64,000 nt of DNA. Source: Prolixibacteraceae bacterium. Its GTDB lineage: Bacteria; Bacteroidota; Bacteroidia; Bacteroidales; Prolixibacteraceae. The stretch is from assembly GCA_023229575.1 (NCBI GenBank), contig JALNYZ010000015.1, positions 30,982-94,981 of the forward strand, written 5' to 3'. Both the position numbers and the translations under genes were made by a program. Positions 33,962-43,122 of this stretch are shown here, in pieces (within the stretch, counting starts at the first letter, position 1; every line of letters begins with the position of its first letter). Below the pieces are notes generated by a model. The model searched no databases. It was not told the DNA's origin and saw only the letters and a program-made list of their open reading frames with translations.

Positions 33962-34456
33962 TTACTCAGCCACAAATTTGGCAAGGATCGTAGCTTTCCC
34001 TTTGCTAAGCATCATCTTATTTCCTTTGATGGAATAGGTGTCGGCTGATTTTAACACTTCCATCAATATTTGTTCTGTTTTCATATCCATGCATGCCATT
34101 CTGGTGGAGGCCAACCTCATGAAGCGAATTCTAAATCCATCGTACAGATCGTAAACGGCAAAAAGTTTGTTACAACCAGCGTAGGCAGAAGCCTTATAAT
34201 TTTCTCCCAGCAAAATAAAAGGCGATTCCTTGCTTTTAGGGCTTTTTATCACCGGCCTGCCATACAGCTCAAGCAGGATCCATTTCGTTCCTATCAGCGC
34301 GTATTCCCGCTTAACAGGGGCAAAGTTTTCACATCCTGACAGGAGAGAACGACTGACTACAGTCTGGAATTTTTTTGTTTGGCTGGCTGTAACAATCCCC
34401 GCCAGGGGCCGCAATAATGAACAAATTACCAGGCACAAAAAAAAGGTTCGTCTCAT
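33962..34456 (-). CDS. META-domain (HslJ-like) envelope protein
   Basis: 164 residues. A hydrophobic N-terminus (~4-24) gives export. Residues ~54-162 form a META domain: LIGTKWILLELYG, AYAGCNKLFAVYDL and RLASTRMACMD are the recurring motifs of HslJ-type proteins. An LLSGC lipobox-like word appears at residues 38-42, unusually late, so either a later start is used or the resemblance is accidental. HslJ-like proteins are linked to stress and antibiotic tolerance, but the molecular function is unknown. The next gene upstream on the same strand, a small amphipathic protein, may be co-transcribed. Confidence 0.78.
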   Translation of the reverse strand: MRRTFFLCLVICSLLRPLAGIVTASQTKKFQTVVSRSLLSGCENFAPVKREYALIGTKWILLELYGRPVIKSPKSKESPFILLGENYKASAYAGCNKLFAVYDLYDGFRIRFMRLASTRMACMDMKTEQILMEVLKSADTYSIKGNKMMLSKGKATILAKFVAE

Positions 34457-34486
34457 TTTTTAACGGCTTTTTGATTGTCATTCAAT

Positions 34487-34855
34487 TTATTTCTTTTCGC
34501 TTTTTCCCTTTAGCTTCTCCTTCATATTGTCAATCACCTCTTCAATATCACCGGCGATAATACTTCCATATGCCTTGGCCTGATCCACAATTGTTTCGCT
34601 TTTGTCTTCCGCTTTCTGACGGAGGTTTTCCATCTGATCGGGAATATCACTCTGTTTCAATTCCTCAATTTTTTTATCCACAAATCCCCCAACTTGTCCC
34701 ATTAAACCGGAAATCTTCGCATAGGTTTCACTCTCTTTAACCTTTTCGAAACTATCTTTTGCCTTGTCGAAACCCTCATCGATTAATTTTTCTGCCTGGT
34801 CGGCCATCTGTTTCACTTTGTCCCGTAAATCGTCTTGCTTTTCCATTTTGCACAT
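34487..34855 (-). CDS. Small amphipathic helical protein
   Basis: 122 residues, extremely rich in Lys, Glu and Asp, with repeating amphipathic 11-residue-like helices (DKAKDSFEKVKESETYAKI, MENLRQKAEDKSETIVDQA). A short apolar stretch near 48-58 (ISGLMGQVGGFVD) could touch the membrane surface. There is no signal peptide. It resembles stress-related LEA-like or YtxH-like proteins in composition only. MEKQDD, three codons in, is an alternative start. It lies 30 bp upstream of the META gene on the same strand. I do not assign a function. Confidence 0.6.
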   Translation of the reverse strand: MCKMEKQDDLRDKVKQMADQAEKLIDEGFDKAKDSFEKVKESETYAKISGLMGQVGGFVDKKIEELKQSDIPDQMENLRQKAEDKSETIVDQAKAYGSIIAGDIEEVIDNMKEKLKGKSEKK

Positions 34856-34943
34856 CTTAGATAATGATAAAGTAGAAAGTTAATACAAAAATCTGAATTA
34901 TCAGCCAAAACTTTGCCCTAAAGATGCATCCGAAAGGAATCGC

Positions 34944-34951
34944 TATCTTTG
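34944..34951 (+). promoter_or_regulatory. Putative -7 box of the M16 peptidase operon
   Basis: TATCTTTG is identical to the L31 -7 box. A TTTG at 34912-34915 lies further upstream than usual. Confidence 0.42.
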
Positions 34952-35013
34952 CCAAACTTTTTTTTCTGAAAACCTGTTTGTTGCAATGGCATTCCGGTAA
35001 ATTATAGTCTCTT

Positions 35014-36264
35014 ATGATTCAATTTGATAAGACAATACTTAGCAACGGACTCAGGGTCATTGTCCATACGGACCACAGCACACCATTTGTAGCTGTCAAT
35101 GTATGCTACAATGTGGGTTCCAAACATGAAGATGCGATCCGCACAGGATTTGCCCATCTTTTTGAGCACCTGACTTTTGGCGGCTCAAGGCATGTTGCCG
35201 ATTTTGATACGGCCGTTCAAATGGCCGGAGGGGCCAACAATGCTTTTACTTCCAACGACCTCACAAATTATTACATCACGCTTCCTGCCAACAATATAGA
35301 GACCGCAATGTGGTTGGAATCCGACAGGATGCTGGGTCCAAAATTCACCAAAAAAGGGTTGGATATTCAAAAAAAAGTGGTGATCGAAGAGTTCAGACAG
35401 CGAAATCTGAACAAACCATACGGGGATGTGTGGCACTTGATGCGCGATCTGGCCTACAAGGTTCACCCTTATCGCTGGCCCACAATCGGACTGGTACCTG
35501 AGCACATTGCCTCCGCTACACTGGACGATGTGAAGGATTTTTTCTTTCATCATTATGCCCCAAACAATGCAGTATTGGTGATCAGCGGTAACATTGGTTC
35601 TTCCGATGCTTTTAATTTGGCCGGCAAATGGTTCAGCGACATTCCCTCAAGGGAAATTGCACCTTATCCGAATCAAACAGAACCACCCCAGACTGAAGAC
35701 CGCGAACTGACGGTCTATCGTGATGTTCCCATTGATACATTTTACGTTGCATGGCACATGGGGGGAAGAAATGATAAAGACTTCTATGAATTGGATCTTC
35801 TATCGGATATACTTTCCAACGGAAGTTCGTCCAGATTTGAAGTCAGACTGGTGAAAGAGCAGAAACTGTTTACCGAAGCCGATGCATACCTTTCGGGAGA
35901 AAATGAACCCGGACTCTTTGTCGCAACCGGCAAAGCATCGCCAGGGATAGATATCCACCTGGCCAGGGAAAAAATGCTGGAGGAGATCCTGATGACCGCC
36001 GAAACCTCCATAACTGAATACGAGCTCGAAAAGGTGAAAAATCGGGTAGAGGCAGACCTGCTACTCAATGAAATAGGCTATCTGGAAAAGGCGATTCAGC
36101 TTGCCTCTTTCGAAATTATGGGTGATGCTGCCGAAATCAACAACCAGGGGAAACGCTACCAGGAGATCACTGCTGTTGACCTTTTGAAAACGGCTATCGA
36201 CCTCTTTCGCAAAGGAAACCGAAATACCCTAAACTATCTTTCCCTTCAAAATTCGAAAAAATGA
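35014..36264 (+). CDS. M16 zinc peptidase, catalytic subunit
   Basis: 416 residues. The inverted zinc motif HxxEH is H48-L-F-E51-H52 in AHLFEHLTFGGS, with a downstream Glu in VIEEFRQRNLNKPYG as third ligand. This is the active half of a two-chain M16B peptidase like the bacterial YmxG/processing-peptidase homologues. There is no signal peptide, so it should be cytoplasmic. Its stop overlaps the start of the second M16 gene by 4 bp. The pair probably forms a clam-shell chamber that digests peptides. Confidence 0.93.
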   Translation: MIQFDKTILSNGLRVIVHTDHSTPFVAVNVCYNVGSKHEDAIRTGFAHLFEHLTFGGSRHVADFDTAVQMAGGANNAFTSNDLTNYYITLPANNIETAMWLESDRMLGPKFTKKGLDIQKKVVIEEFRQRNLNKPYGDVWHLMRDLAYKVHPYRWPTIGLVPEHIASATLDDVKDFFFHHYAPNNAVLVISGNIGSSDAFNLAGKWFSDIPSREIAPYPNQTEPPQTEDRELTVYRDVPIDTFYVAWHMGGRNDKDFYELDLLSDILSNGSSSRFEVRLVKEQKLFTEADAYLSGENEPGLFVATGKASPGIDIHLAREKMLEEILMTAETSITEYELEKVKNRVEADLLLNEIGYLEKAIQLASFEIMGDAAEINNQGKRYQEITAVDLLKTAIDLFRKGNRNTLNYLSLQNSKK

Positions 36265-37541
36265 GCGCATTCAGGAAAATAGCCCCACCGGTTCATTCCG
36301 TTGAGAAAATCGATTTCATTGAACCGGAACATCAGCTGTTGCCGGGTGGCACTTCGTTTTTCACCCTCTACGGTGGAACCCAGGAGGTAGTTAAACTTGA
36401 TTTCAGCTTTAAGGCAGGAACATGGTTCGAGACATCCAAACTGGAAAGTATGATGGCGGCATCGATGATTTCTGAAGGAACTTCCGGAAAAACTGCACGT
36501 CAGATTGCCGACAGGATTGATTTCTATGGCGCCCAGCTAAACTCCTTCCCCTATTATGACAACAACTACGTTTCGTTATTATCGTTAAAAAAACATCTGC
36601 CCCACCTGCTTCCATTACTTGCAGAAATCATACAAGATGCCTCCTTCCCCGAACATGAGTTTGAAATTATCCGGCAGAAAAGAAAACAAAGGGCCATTGT
36701 GGATGCTGAAAAAGTGGGATTGGTTGCTCAACGCACTTTTTTAAGGTCCTTGATGGGCGAAGGACATCCCTACGCACCCATATCTTCACCTGATGCCTAT
36801 GAAAATGTCACAATTGAAGGTTCCAAAAGCCACTATATCAGGCATTATTACGCAGCCAATGCCACACTTTTTGCATCCGGGGACGTGGATGCAGGAGTAC
36901 AAAAAATGATCATCGATAATTTTGGTTCCGGCTGGGGGACCCCATTCCCATACAAAAATGATCAGCCGCAAGTTCAAAGTTCAGCAGAAAAAACTTTCTT
37001 CATTGAAAGGGAGAGCGCCAATCAAAATGCACTCACCATTGGCAAAAGGGTACCAATACAGCATCACCCCGATTCTGCAGGGTTGAAGCTCGTGACCACT
37101 ATCCTGGGTGGCTATTTTGGATCGCGGTTAATGAGTAATTTGCGCGAAGAAAAGGGGCTCACCTACGGAATTCATGCCTCGGTCGTCTCTTTTGTCAGGG
37201 ATGCCATCTTCATGATCCATGCTGAGGTTACCGCTGAAAAAACGGAGGAGGCCATCAAAGAGATTTTCCATGAGATGGAGCGCCTGCGAGAGGAGTTGGT
37301 GCCAGAATCAGAACTTGAACCACTCAGAAGCTTTCTGCTGGGCCGTATGCTTGAAGATTTTGACGGACCATTTGCCCGCTCCCAGAGTTTCTCTTCGTTA
37401 TACGAGGCAGGCTTGAGTGTTGGCTACTTCGACCTGATCATTCATGCCATCAAAACCACAACTCCCGAACAAATTAGGGAACTTGCACGCACCTATCTTG
37501 ATCCTGGGACAATGTACACGGTCGCTGCAGGGAAAAAATAA
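36261..37541 (+). CDS. M16 peptidase-like, non-catalytic partner
   Basis: 426 residues of M16 fold without the HxxEH motif: the equivalent helix reads MAASMISEGTSGKTARQIAD. The C-terminal half has the conserved substrate-binding region ILGGYFGSRLMSNLREEKGLTYGIHA, with the R/Y pair that orients substrate in M16B heterodimers. So it should be the structural subunit of the preceding peptidase. The stop codon TAA is directly fused to the start of a ~320-bp dispersed repeat. Confidence 0.92.
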   Translation: MSAFRKIAPPVHSVEKIDFIEPEHQLLPGGTSFFTLYGGTQEVVKLDFSFKAGTWFETSKLESMMAASMISEGTSGKTARQIADRIDFYGAQLNSFPYYDNNYVSLLSLKKHLPHLLPLLAEIIQDASFPEHEFEIIRQKRKQRAIVDAEKVGLVAQRTFLRSLMGEGHPYAPISSPDAYENVTIEGSKSHYIRHYYAANATLFASGDVDAGVQKMIIDNFGSGWGTPFPYKNDQPQVQSSAEKTFFIERESANQNALTIGKRVPIQHHPDSAGLKLVTTILGGYFGSRLMSNLREEKGLTYGIHASVVSFVRDAIFMIHAEVTAEKTEEAIKEIFHEMERLREELVPESELEPLRSFLLGRMLEDFDGPFARSQSFSSLYEAGLSVGYFDLIIHAIKTTTPEQIRELARTYLDPGTMYTVAAGKK

Positions 37542-37860
37542 TGTGAAAATTGGGAAATGAAACCCCACCCCTACCACAGATTACACAAATAACACAAATC
37601 AAAAACCCTATTATTTTTCCCCAACCACAAATCGCACAAATGGACACAAATAACCCCGGTCTTACCACGGATTACACAAATTACACAGATTAAAGAAAAT
37701 ATCAATTTCTCCGTTTCCCCGTTTCAATAGTTCATGTTTTCCTAGAGATGCGAAGGAAAAACCACTCTCCCAGTCTCCTAGTCCCTAAGTCTCTCCGTCC
37801 TTCCATCATTCTTCCATCATTCCGTCATCTTTCAGTACTCTCACTGCTCATTTTCACATG
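37539..37860 (+). repeat. ~320-bp dispersed repeat, copy 1, filling a convergent gap
   Basis: The entire gap between the M16 and YhcC-like stops is repeat DNA. Module 1: TGTGAAAATTGGGAAATG. Module 2 (~37560-37695): blocks of ACACAAAT/TTACACAGATT. Module 3 (~37705-37800): TCCGTTTCCCCG, TCAATAGTTC and AAGGAAAAACCACTC. The same modules recur in the same order on the reverse strand at 42788-43122. Confidence 0.85.
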
Positions 37861-38802
37861 CTAAATCAACCTCCCCTGCCATGTATCGCGTTCCATCAAC
37901 AACTTCTCCACCTTGGCCACGAATTCGTAGTTTTTGAGCCCCCAGTTAGGCCCTACAACCAATCCTGATGGCGCTGAACTGACAAATCGTTGAACAATAA
38001 TTTCGGATGAGAGATGTTCGAGGTACCTAACCACCAAATCTGCATATTGATCAACACTGAACAGGTTAAATGCCGAAGGGTCAAAATGATAATCGACCGC
38101 CATTTTCGTACCTCTGTGAAGTTGCAATTGGTGCAGTTTAATACTCTGTACAGGCAATTTTGAGATGATGCTGGCCTGTTCAATAAAATCAGCATCATTT
38201 TCTCCAGGAAGCCCAAGAATCAAATGGACACAATTGTCAAACTTTCTTTCCGAAATCCTGTGAATAGCCGCTATTGATTCTTGCGCAGTGTGACCGCGGT
38301 TGATCTGCAAGAGGGTCTCTTCCCTGAAACTCTCAACCCCCAACTCGATGGAAACATAGCATCTTTCAGCATATTCCGAAAGCAGATCGAGCACCTCATC
38401 GCACAGGCAATCAGGGCGGGTAGCAATGACCAGTCCAATCACCTCTGGATGACTCAGCGCCTCCTCATAGAACCTGCGCAAGACTTCAACGGGGGCATAA
38501 GTATTGCTATAGGCCTGGAAATAGGCCAGGTAACGCATGGTCGGATATTTGGCAGAAAAAAAGGTTATCCCTTTAACAATCTGTGCGGCAATATTTTCCT
38601 CCATCCTGCAATAATCAGGATTGAAACTCCGGTTGTTACAATAAGTGCAACCTCCGGTACCACGCGATCCATCCCGGTTCGGACAAGTGAATCCGGCATC
38701 CAGCGAGATCTTTTGCACACGCCCTTCGAACCGCTTTCGGAAATAGGCTGAATAGTCGTTGTAGCGCTTGTCGCTACCCCAGGGGAATTCTCTCTCCATC
38801 AT
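37861..38802 (-). CDS. YhcC-like radical SAM protein (TIGR01212 type)
   Basis: 313 residues, cytoplasmic. The N-terminal RYNDYSAYFRKRFEGRVQKI and the widely spaced cluster motif C40-x11-C52-x2-C55 (GGCTYCNN) are specific to this radical SAM family. ELGVESFREETLLQINRGHT and HLILGLPGENDAD follow as in Elp3/HemN-type enzymes. The substrate is not established; members are often predicted to act on tRNA or protein. It is alone in its transcription unit. Its stop codon abuts the ~320-bp dispersed repeat. Confidence 0.88.
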   Translation of the reverse strand: MMEREFPWGSDKRYNDYSAYFRKRFEGRVQKISLDAGFTCPNRDGSRGTGGCTYCNNRSFNPDYCRMEENIAAQIVKGITFFSAKYPTMRYLAYFQAYSNTYAPVEVLRRFYEEALSHPEVIGLVIATRPDCLCDEVLDLLSEYAERCYVSIELGVESFREETLLQINRGHTAQESIAAIHRISERKFDNCVHLILGLPGENDADFIEQASIISKLPVQSIKLHQLQLHRGTKMAVDYHFDPSAFNLFSVDQYADLVVRYLEHLSSEIIVQRFVSSAPSGLVVGPNWGLKNYEFVAKVEKLLMERDTWQGRLI

Positions 38803-39024
38803 GCAATTTTATTTCCGGACAAAAGTAGCAGAAGCTGAGGAGAAAATTGCGAATGAGTAGAGTTTAGTTAATGAGTATTCTTCAGGTAGGGAAGGATTGC
38901 TTCGTCGTTACTCCACAAATTTTTAATGAACATCCGAATGTGTATAATTTTACACTAATTTCAACTTGAAAATTTTTGGAATGATTTTCATTTCCATAAA
39001 TTCAACCAATCAAAATCGTAAGCC

Positions 39025-40572
39025 ATGTTTACCCCGAATGACCTGGAGCAAATTGTCGAAAGAGGCAGTGACCTTCCTGAAATAAAGAACCAGATTTCCC
39101 ATTTCAAAAAAGGTTTCCCCTTCCTTAAAACTGTCAAGGCCGCCGGTATCGGAAACGGGATTGTCAGACTTACCGAATCTGAATGTGACAAGCTCATCTC
39201 TTTTTATGAAGAACAACTGGCAAAAGGGATACTCCCTCTCAAGTTCGTTCCCGCTTCAGGAGCAGCCAGCCGTATGTTTCAATCGCTTTTTTCTTTTCAG
39301 GAGGAAGCTTTGACCAACAGAGAGGCAGTCAGTTTGCTCGAAAACCAAAAGCAAAGGAGCGTCAAACAGTTTTACGAGAGGTTACCTGATTTTGCTTTTT
39401 ATCCGGCCCTTATGAAAATTATTGGTGAGCTTGCCTTCCCGTGCGGGACTTTTAAACACCGCGAAATATTGGAAGCTGTGCTTTCCCCGGAAGGGTTAAA
39501 TTACGGCTTTCTTCCCAAAGGATTGCTCGATTTTCACGACTATTCAGGCGTAAGCCGAACTCCTGCGGAGGAACATCTGGTGGAAGGCGCCTTGTACGGA
39601 ACCGATTCCAATGGTGTGGTCAGAATTCATTTTACTGTCTCTCCCGAGCATCTCTCTCTTTTCAAAAAGAAGTGTGAGACGGCAGCAGCCTTGCTTGAGG
39701 AAAGATATGAGGTGAAATATAAGATCACATTTTCTGAGCAAAAACCCTCGACCGACACCATCGCGGTAGACGAAAACAACGAACCTTTCAGAACGACTGA
39801 AGGCAAACTTTTTTTTCGACCGGGTGGTCATGGCGCCCTCCTCGAAAATCTGAACGACCTTCAGGCAGACCTGATCTTCGTAAAAAATATCGACAACGTA
39901 GTACCCGACCGGCTCAAAGATGAAACAATCAAATACAAAAAAGCGCTGGCCGGATTGTTGCTCAACCGTCAACGGCGAATCTTTAAATACCTTAAATTGC
40001 TTGAAAAACCGGCAGCCCAACTTACTGAGTCACTATTGGATGAGATGAACAGCTACCTGGAACAGGAGTTATCTACAAAACCTAACGGGAAGGCTCCTCA
40101 ATCAGACAAAGCTTCCCGAATTCAATATCTGGTTTCCAAATTTAACCGCCCCATCCGTGTATGCGGTATGGTTAAAAACGAAGGGGAACCGGGCGGCGGA
40201 CCTTTCTGGGCCATTCAGGCAGACGGCACCACCACGCTTCAAGTGGTCGAAAGCAGTCAGATCGACCTGAAAAATCCTGAACAGGTCGCCATTGCATCCC
40301 ACGCGACCCATTTCAATCCTGTTGACCTGGTTTGCGGCATTCGCAATTTCAAAGGCGAAAAATTTTCTCTACTGGATTTCAGGGATCCCGAGACCGGTTT
40401 CATCTCCTCAAAATCGAAAGATGGGAAACCGCTGAAAGCACAGGAATTACCTGGACTTTGGAATGGCGCCATGTCGGATTGGATCACCATTTTTGCAGAG
40501 GTCCCGCCAATAACTTTCAATCCGGTAAAAACAGTCAACGACCTTTTAAGGCCGGAGCATCAACCGCTTTAA
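39025..40572 (+). CDS. DUF4301 family protein
   Basis: 515 residues, soluble. Conserved family blocks are visible: FLKTVKAAGIGNGIVRLTE near 35, FVPASGAASRMFQSLF near 75, and FRPGGHGALLENLNDLQADLIFVKNIDNVVPD near 265-300. The middle block resembles nucleotidyltransferase-type sequence (a PASGAASRM loop followed by GGHGALL), so sugar-nucleotide binding is possible. I know no experimental function. DUF4301 proteins are nearly confined to Bacteroidota. The downstream TPR gene starts 41 bp after the stop, with a promoter box in between. Confidence 0.85.
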   Translation: MFTPNDLEQIVERGSDLPEIKNQISHFKKGFPFLKTVKAAGIGNGIVRLTESECDKLISFYEEQLAKGILPLKFVPASGAASRMFQSLFSFQEEALTNREAVSLLENQKQRSVKQFYERLPDFAFYPALMKIIGELAFPCGTFKHREILEAVLSPEGLNYGFLPKGLLDFHDYSGVSRTPAEEHLVEGALYGTDSNGVVRIHFTVSPEHLSLFKKKCETAAALLEERYEVKYKITFSEQKPSTDTIAVDENNEPFRTTEGKLFFRPGGHGALLENLNDLQADLIFVKNIDNVVPDRLKDETIKYKKALAGLLLNRQRRIFKYLKLLEKPAAQLTESLLDEMNSYLEQELSTKPNGKAPQSDKASRIQYLVSKFNRPIRVCGMVKNEGEPGGGPFWAIQADGTTTLQVVESSQIDLKNPEQVAIASHATHFNPVDLVCGIRNFKGEKFSLLDFRDPETGFISSKSKDGKPLKAQELPGLWNGAMSDWITIFAEVPPITFNPVKTVNDLLRPEHQPL

Positions 40573-40583
40573 TCCATTTTGAT

Positions 40584-40591
40584 TACCTTTG
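40584..40591 (+). promoter_or_regulatory. Putative -7 box of the TPR-aroE unit
   Basis: TACCTTTG fits TAnnTTTG within the 41-bp gap, 22 bp before the ATG; the predicted leader is about 16 nt. Confidence 0.42.
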
Positions 40592-40613
40592 TAACGATTT
40601 TAAGCTGTATACC

Positions 40614-42038
40614 ATGATGTGGGAAGAGTCCAGGGATAATTTTGAAAGCAAAGAATTTGCCGGTGTTTTGAAGCGTTACAAACAGATGCTGACAGAACAA
40701 CGTACAGAGTTTTTTGACGTGGCAGATTTTGAATTTATCGCCGACCAATACATCGATAAGAGTCAGTTTTCCAATGCTTTACAGGCATGTGAAATTGCCC
40801 TTCGCCAGCATCCCAACTCCATCATCGTCAAGGTAAAAAAAGCGCAGATTTTCCTTTCCCAACTCAAACTTAAAAAGGCCATTCTTCTGCTGAAGCAACT
40901 TGAAGAGCTGGAACCATCCAATCCCGATGTGATGATGATGCTGGGAACCTGCCACAACCTGCAGGGAGAGTATCATAAGGCAATTGAATATTTTAAACAG
41001 GCAGAGCAGAACGCCTTTGAAGACCGCGATGAGCTGCTCTACAATATTGGCATATCGTTCATTCAAACAGGGTCTTACGATGAAGCGCTCCACTATTTAA
41101 AAAAGGCCCTCGACGAGAATCCCGAACACGATCCGGTACTCTACGATCTTGCGTTCTGTTATGAAAAAGTAGGTGACGATGCGAAAGCCATCGAATATTA
41201 CAACAAATACCTCGATCTCGATCCCTTCTCTGAGTCGGCCTGGTACAACCTTGGAATCATTTACAACCGTCTTGATGCGTACGAAAAAGCCATAGAGTCC
41301 TACGATTTCGCACTGGCAATTGATGTAAATTACGGCGCGGCTATCTTTAACAAGGCCAATGCTTTGTCGTCGATTGAACGTTTTCAGGATTCTATTTCCA
41401 CCTATCACGAATATCTTAAAATCGATCCTGATTCTGTGGATGCACACCTCTATCTGGCAGATTGCTATTTTCAGCTCGACGATTATGAAAATGCAGGCCT
41501 CTTTTACGATAAAACGATTGGCATGGAGCCCAATTGCGCTGATGCCTGGTTTGGCGCGGGATTGGTCATGCTCATTTGCGATAAATCCGAAGAGGCAATA
41601 CCACTTTTAAAAAAATCACTTGGAATTAATCCGGATTGTGCCGAATGCTGGAATGCACTGGGTAAAGCCAATGCCGCGCTGGGCAACTTCAAGGAGGCCA
41701 AACAGGCTTACATTAAAGCCCTCGAACTGGATGACGAAATTCCGGAATATTGGCTCTCCTATGCCGACCTGATGTTCAACAACAATCTCTTTGAAGAGGC
41801 GGTAAAAATCCTGGAAGATGCGGAAAATTCAGAAGCTGCCTGTGCTGCAATACTTTACCGTCAAGCCGGATTCTATATCTTTTTAGACAATTTTGAACTG
41901 GCCAAAGAGAAACTGGAAGCTGCCTTGACCGAAGATTACCCCGCCCATGCCGATTTTTTAGAGAATTTCCCAACTTTTATGCTCCTCGAATGGGTTAATG
42001 AGCTAATTGCAAAATACAGTTACCTGGGAGGAGAGTGA
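40614..42038 (+). CDS. Tetratricopeptide-repeat protein
   Basis: 474 residues from ATG 40614 (40617 equally possible); the frame extends upstream inside the DUF4301 gene, but that part is a shadow. Almost the whole chain is TPR: about ten 34-residue units such as ALHYLKKALDENPEHDPVLYD and AWYNLGIIYNRLDAYEKAIE. There is no signal peptide or membrane helix, so it should be a cytoplasmic scaffold. It is co-transcribed with aroE (GTG overlap; ATG 3 bp after the stop). The partner is unknown. Confidence 0.88.
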   Translation: MMWEESRDNFESKEFAGVLKRYKQMLTEQRTEFFDVADFEFIADQYIDKSQFSNALQACEIALRQHPNSIIVKVKKAQIFLSQLKLKKAILLLKQLEELEPSNPDVMMMLGTCHNLQGEYHKAIEYFKQAEQNAFEDRDELLYNIGISFIQTGSYDEALHYLKKALDENPEHDPVLYDLAFCYEKVGDDAKAIEYYNKYLDLDPFSESAWYNLGIIYNRLDAYEKAIESYDFALAIDVNYGAAIFNKANALSSIERFQDSISTYHEYLKIDPDSVDAHLYLADCYFQLDDYENAGLFYDKTIGMEPNCADAWFGAGLVMLICDKSEEAIPLLKKSLGINPDCAECWNALGKANAALGNFKEAKQAYIKALELDDEIPEYWLSYADLMFNNNLFEEAVKILEDAENSEAACAAILYRQAGFYIFLDNFELAKEKLEAALTEDYPAHADFLENFPTFMLLEWVNELIAKYSYLGGE

Positions 42039-42040
42039 CC

Positions 42041-42787
42041 ATGAGACATTACGGACTGATCGGATTTCCGCTATCCCACTCCTTTTCCAAGAGGTTCTTC
42101 ACCCAATATTTTACTGATAATTCGATCGATGCCGAATACCTCAATTTCGAAATCAGTAATATTTCCATGTTACCAGGCATCCTTAAAGAGCACCCAAATC
42201 TGGCCGGTTTTAATGTCACCATTCCCTACAAAGAAGCAGTTATTCCCTACATGGATAGCTGTGATGCCAAAGCCGCTGCCATTCAGGCTGTAAATACCGT
42301 AAAAATCGACAGAACTGGCGGGAAAATTTCACTCAAAGGCTTCAATACAGACCTGATCGGTTTTCGTAACTCGATCCTTCCGCTTTTGAAAACGCATCAC
42401 AAAAAATCGCTTGTACTAGGTACTGGAGGCGCCTCCAAAGCCATCGTAGCTACCTTGAAAGACCTTTCGATTTCGACCCAACTTGTCTCGCGGGAGACCA
42501 AAGCCGGAGTCTCCATCTCCTACAGTCAGTTAACCGAAGCGATCATGCAGGAGTATACTGTTGTGGTCAATACGACACCGCTCGGCACATTTCCAAAAAC
42601 AGAATCCTATCCGAAAATTCCTTACGAATACCTGACCGACAAACACTTGCTCTTCGACCTGGTCTATAATCCTCCCATCACTCGCTTCCTTCAAAAAGGA
42701 GCCGACCATGGCGCCTCTACCAAGAATGGATCTGATATGCTTGAGCTCCAAGCGATGGCCGCTTGGAGGATTTGGACAGAAGAATGA
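42041..42787 (+). CDS. aroE: Shikimate dehydrogenase
   Basis: 248 residues from ATG 42041. A GTG at 42035 is in frame, but MRHYGLIGFPLSHSFSKRFF is the usual family N-terminus and GGGAGGAG precedes it, one of the few clear ribosome-binding sites here. The catalytic Lys64 lies in GFNVTIPYKEAVIPYMD, and FNTDLIGF and the NADP loop GTGGASKAIV follow. The enzyme reduces 3-dehydroshikimate to shikimate in aromatic amino-acid synthesis. It is translationally coupled to the TPR gene. The stop is fused to the inverted copy of the ~320-bp repeat. Confidence 0.95.
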   Translation: MRHYGLIGFPLSHSFSKRFFTQYFTDNSIDAEYLNFEISNISMLPGILKEHPNLAGFNVTIPYKEAVIPYMDSCDAKAAAIQAVNTVKIDRTGGKISLKGFNTDLIGFRNSILPLLKTHHKKSLVLGTGGASKAIVATLKDLSISTQLVSRETKAGVSISYSQLTEAIMQEYTVVVNTTPLGTFPKTESYPKIPYEYLTDKHLLFDLVYNPPITRFLQKGADHGASTKNGSDMLELQAMAAWRIWTEE

Positions 42788-43122
42788 CGGAGGGACTGAC
42801 ACGGGGAGAGAGGGAGAAGGGGCGAGTGGTTTTTCCTTTGCATTTTTGCGAACTATTGATTCGGGGAAACAGAGAAACGGGGCAACGGTGAAGTTGAGAG
42901 TTGAGTAAAATATTGCACGTACCTCTGAGTGTGGCCAAAGAGGAATCAGAGACATTGATGTTTTCTTTAATTTGTGTAATCTGTAGAAAGGCCGGGGTTA
43001 TTTGTGTTCATTTGTATCATTTGTGGTTAAGGTAAAATAATGGGTTTTTTAATTTGAGTAATTTGTGTAATTCGTGGTGGAGTGGGGTTCATTTTCACAT
43101 TTCCCAATTTTCACATTATGCT
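42788..43122 (-). repeat. ~320-bp dispersed repeat, copy 2, inverted
   Basis: Read on the reverse strand from the truA end, it gives TGTGAAAATTGGGAAATG, then ACACAAATTACTCAAATT blocks with AAAAACCCATTATTTT, then GTTTCCCCG, TCAATAGTTC and AAGGAAAAACCACTC, collinear with 37539-37860. It carries an extra ~75 bp in the middle, including an ACTCAACTCTCAACTT word. It fills the whole aroE/truA convergent gap. Confidence 0.85.

Noticed and set aside
33962..34456. META protein as a typical lipoprotein
   Set aside because: The LLSGC word lies at residue 38-42, too far from the start for a standard lipobox, and a separate hydrophobic signal precedes it; left undecided.
37560..37700. Possible CRISPR array, because ACACAAAT words recur at short intervals
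   Set aside because: Repeat units are short and drifting and spacers are not of constant length; no cas genes are present. It is a dispersed degenerate repeat.
40332..40613. N-terminal extension of the TPR gene inside the DUF4301 gene
   Set aside because: It is the other-frame reading of a conserved gene; a promoter box lies in the short gap and TPR sequence starts after 40614.
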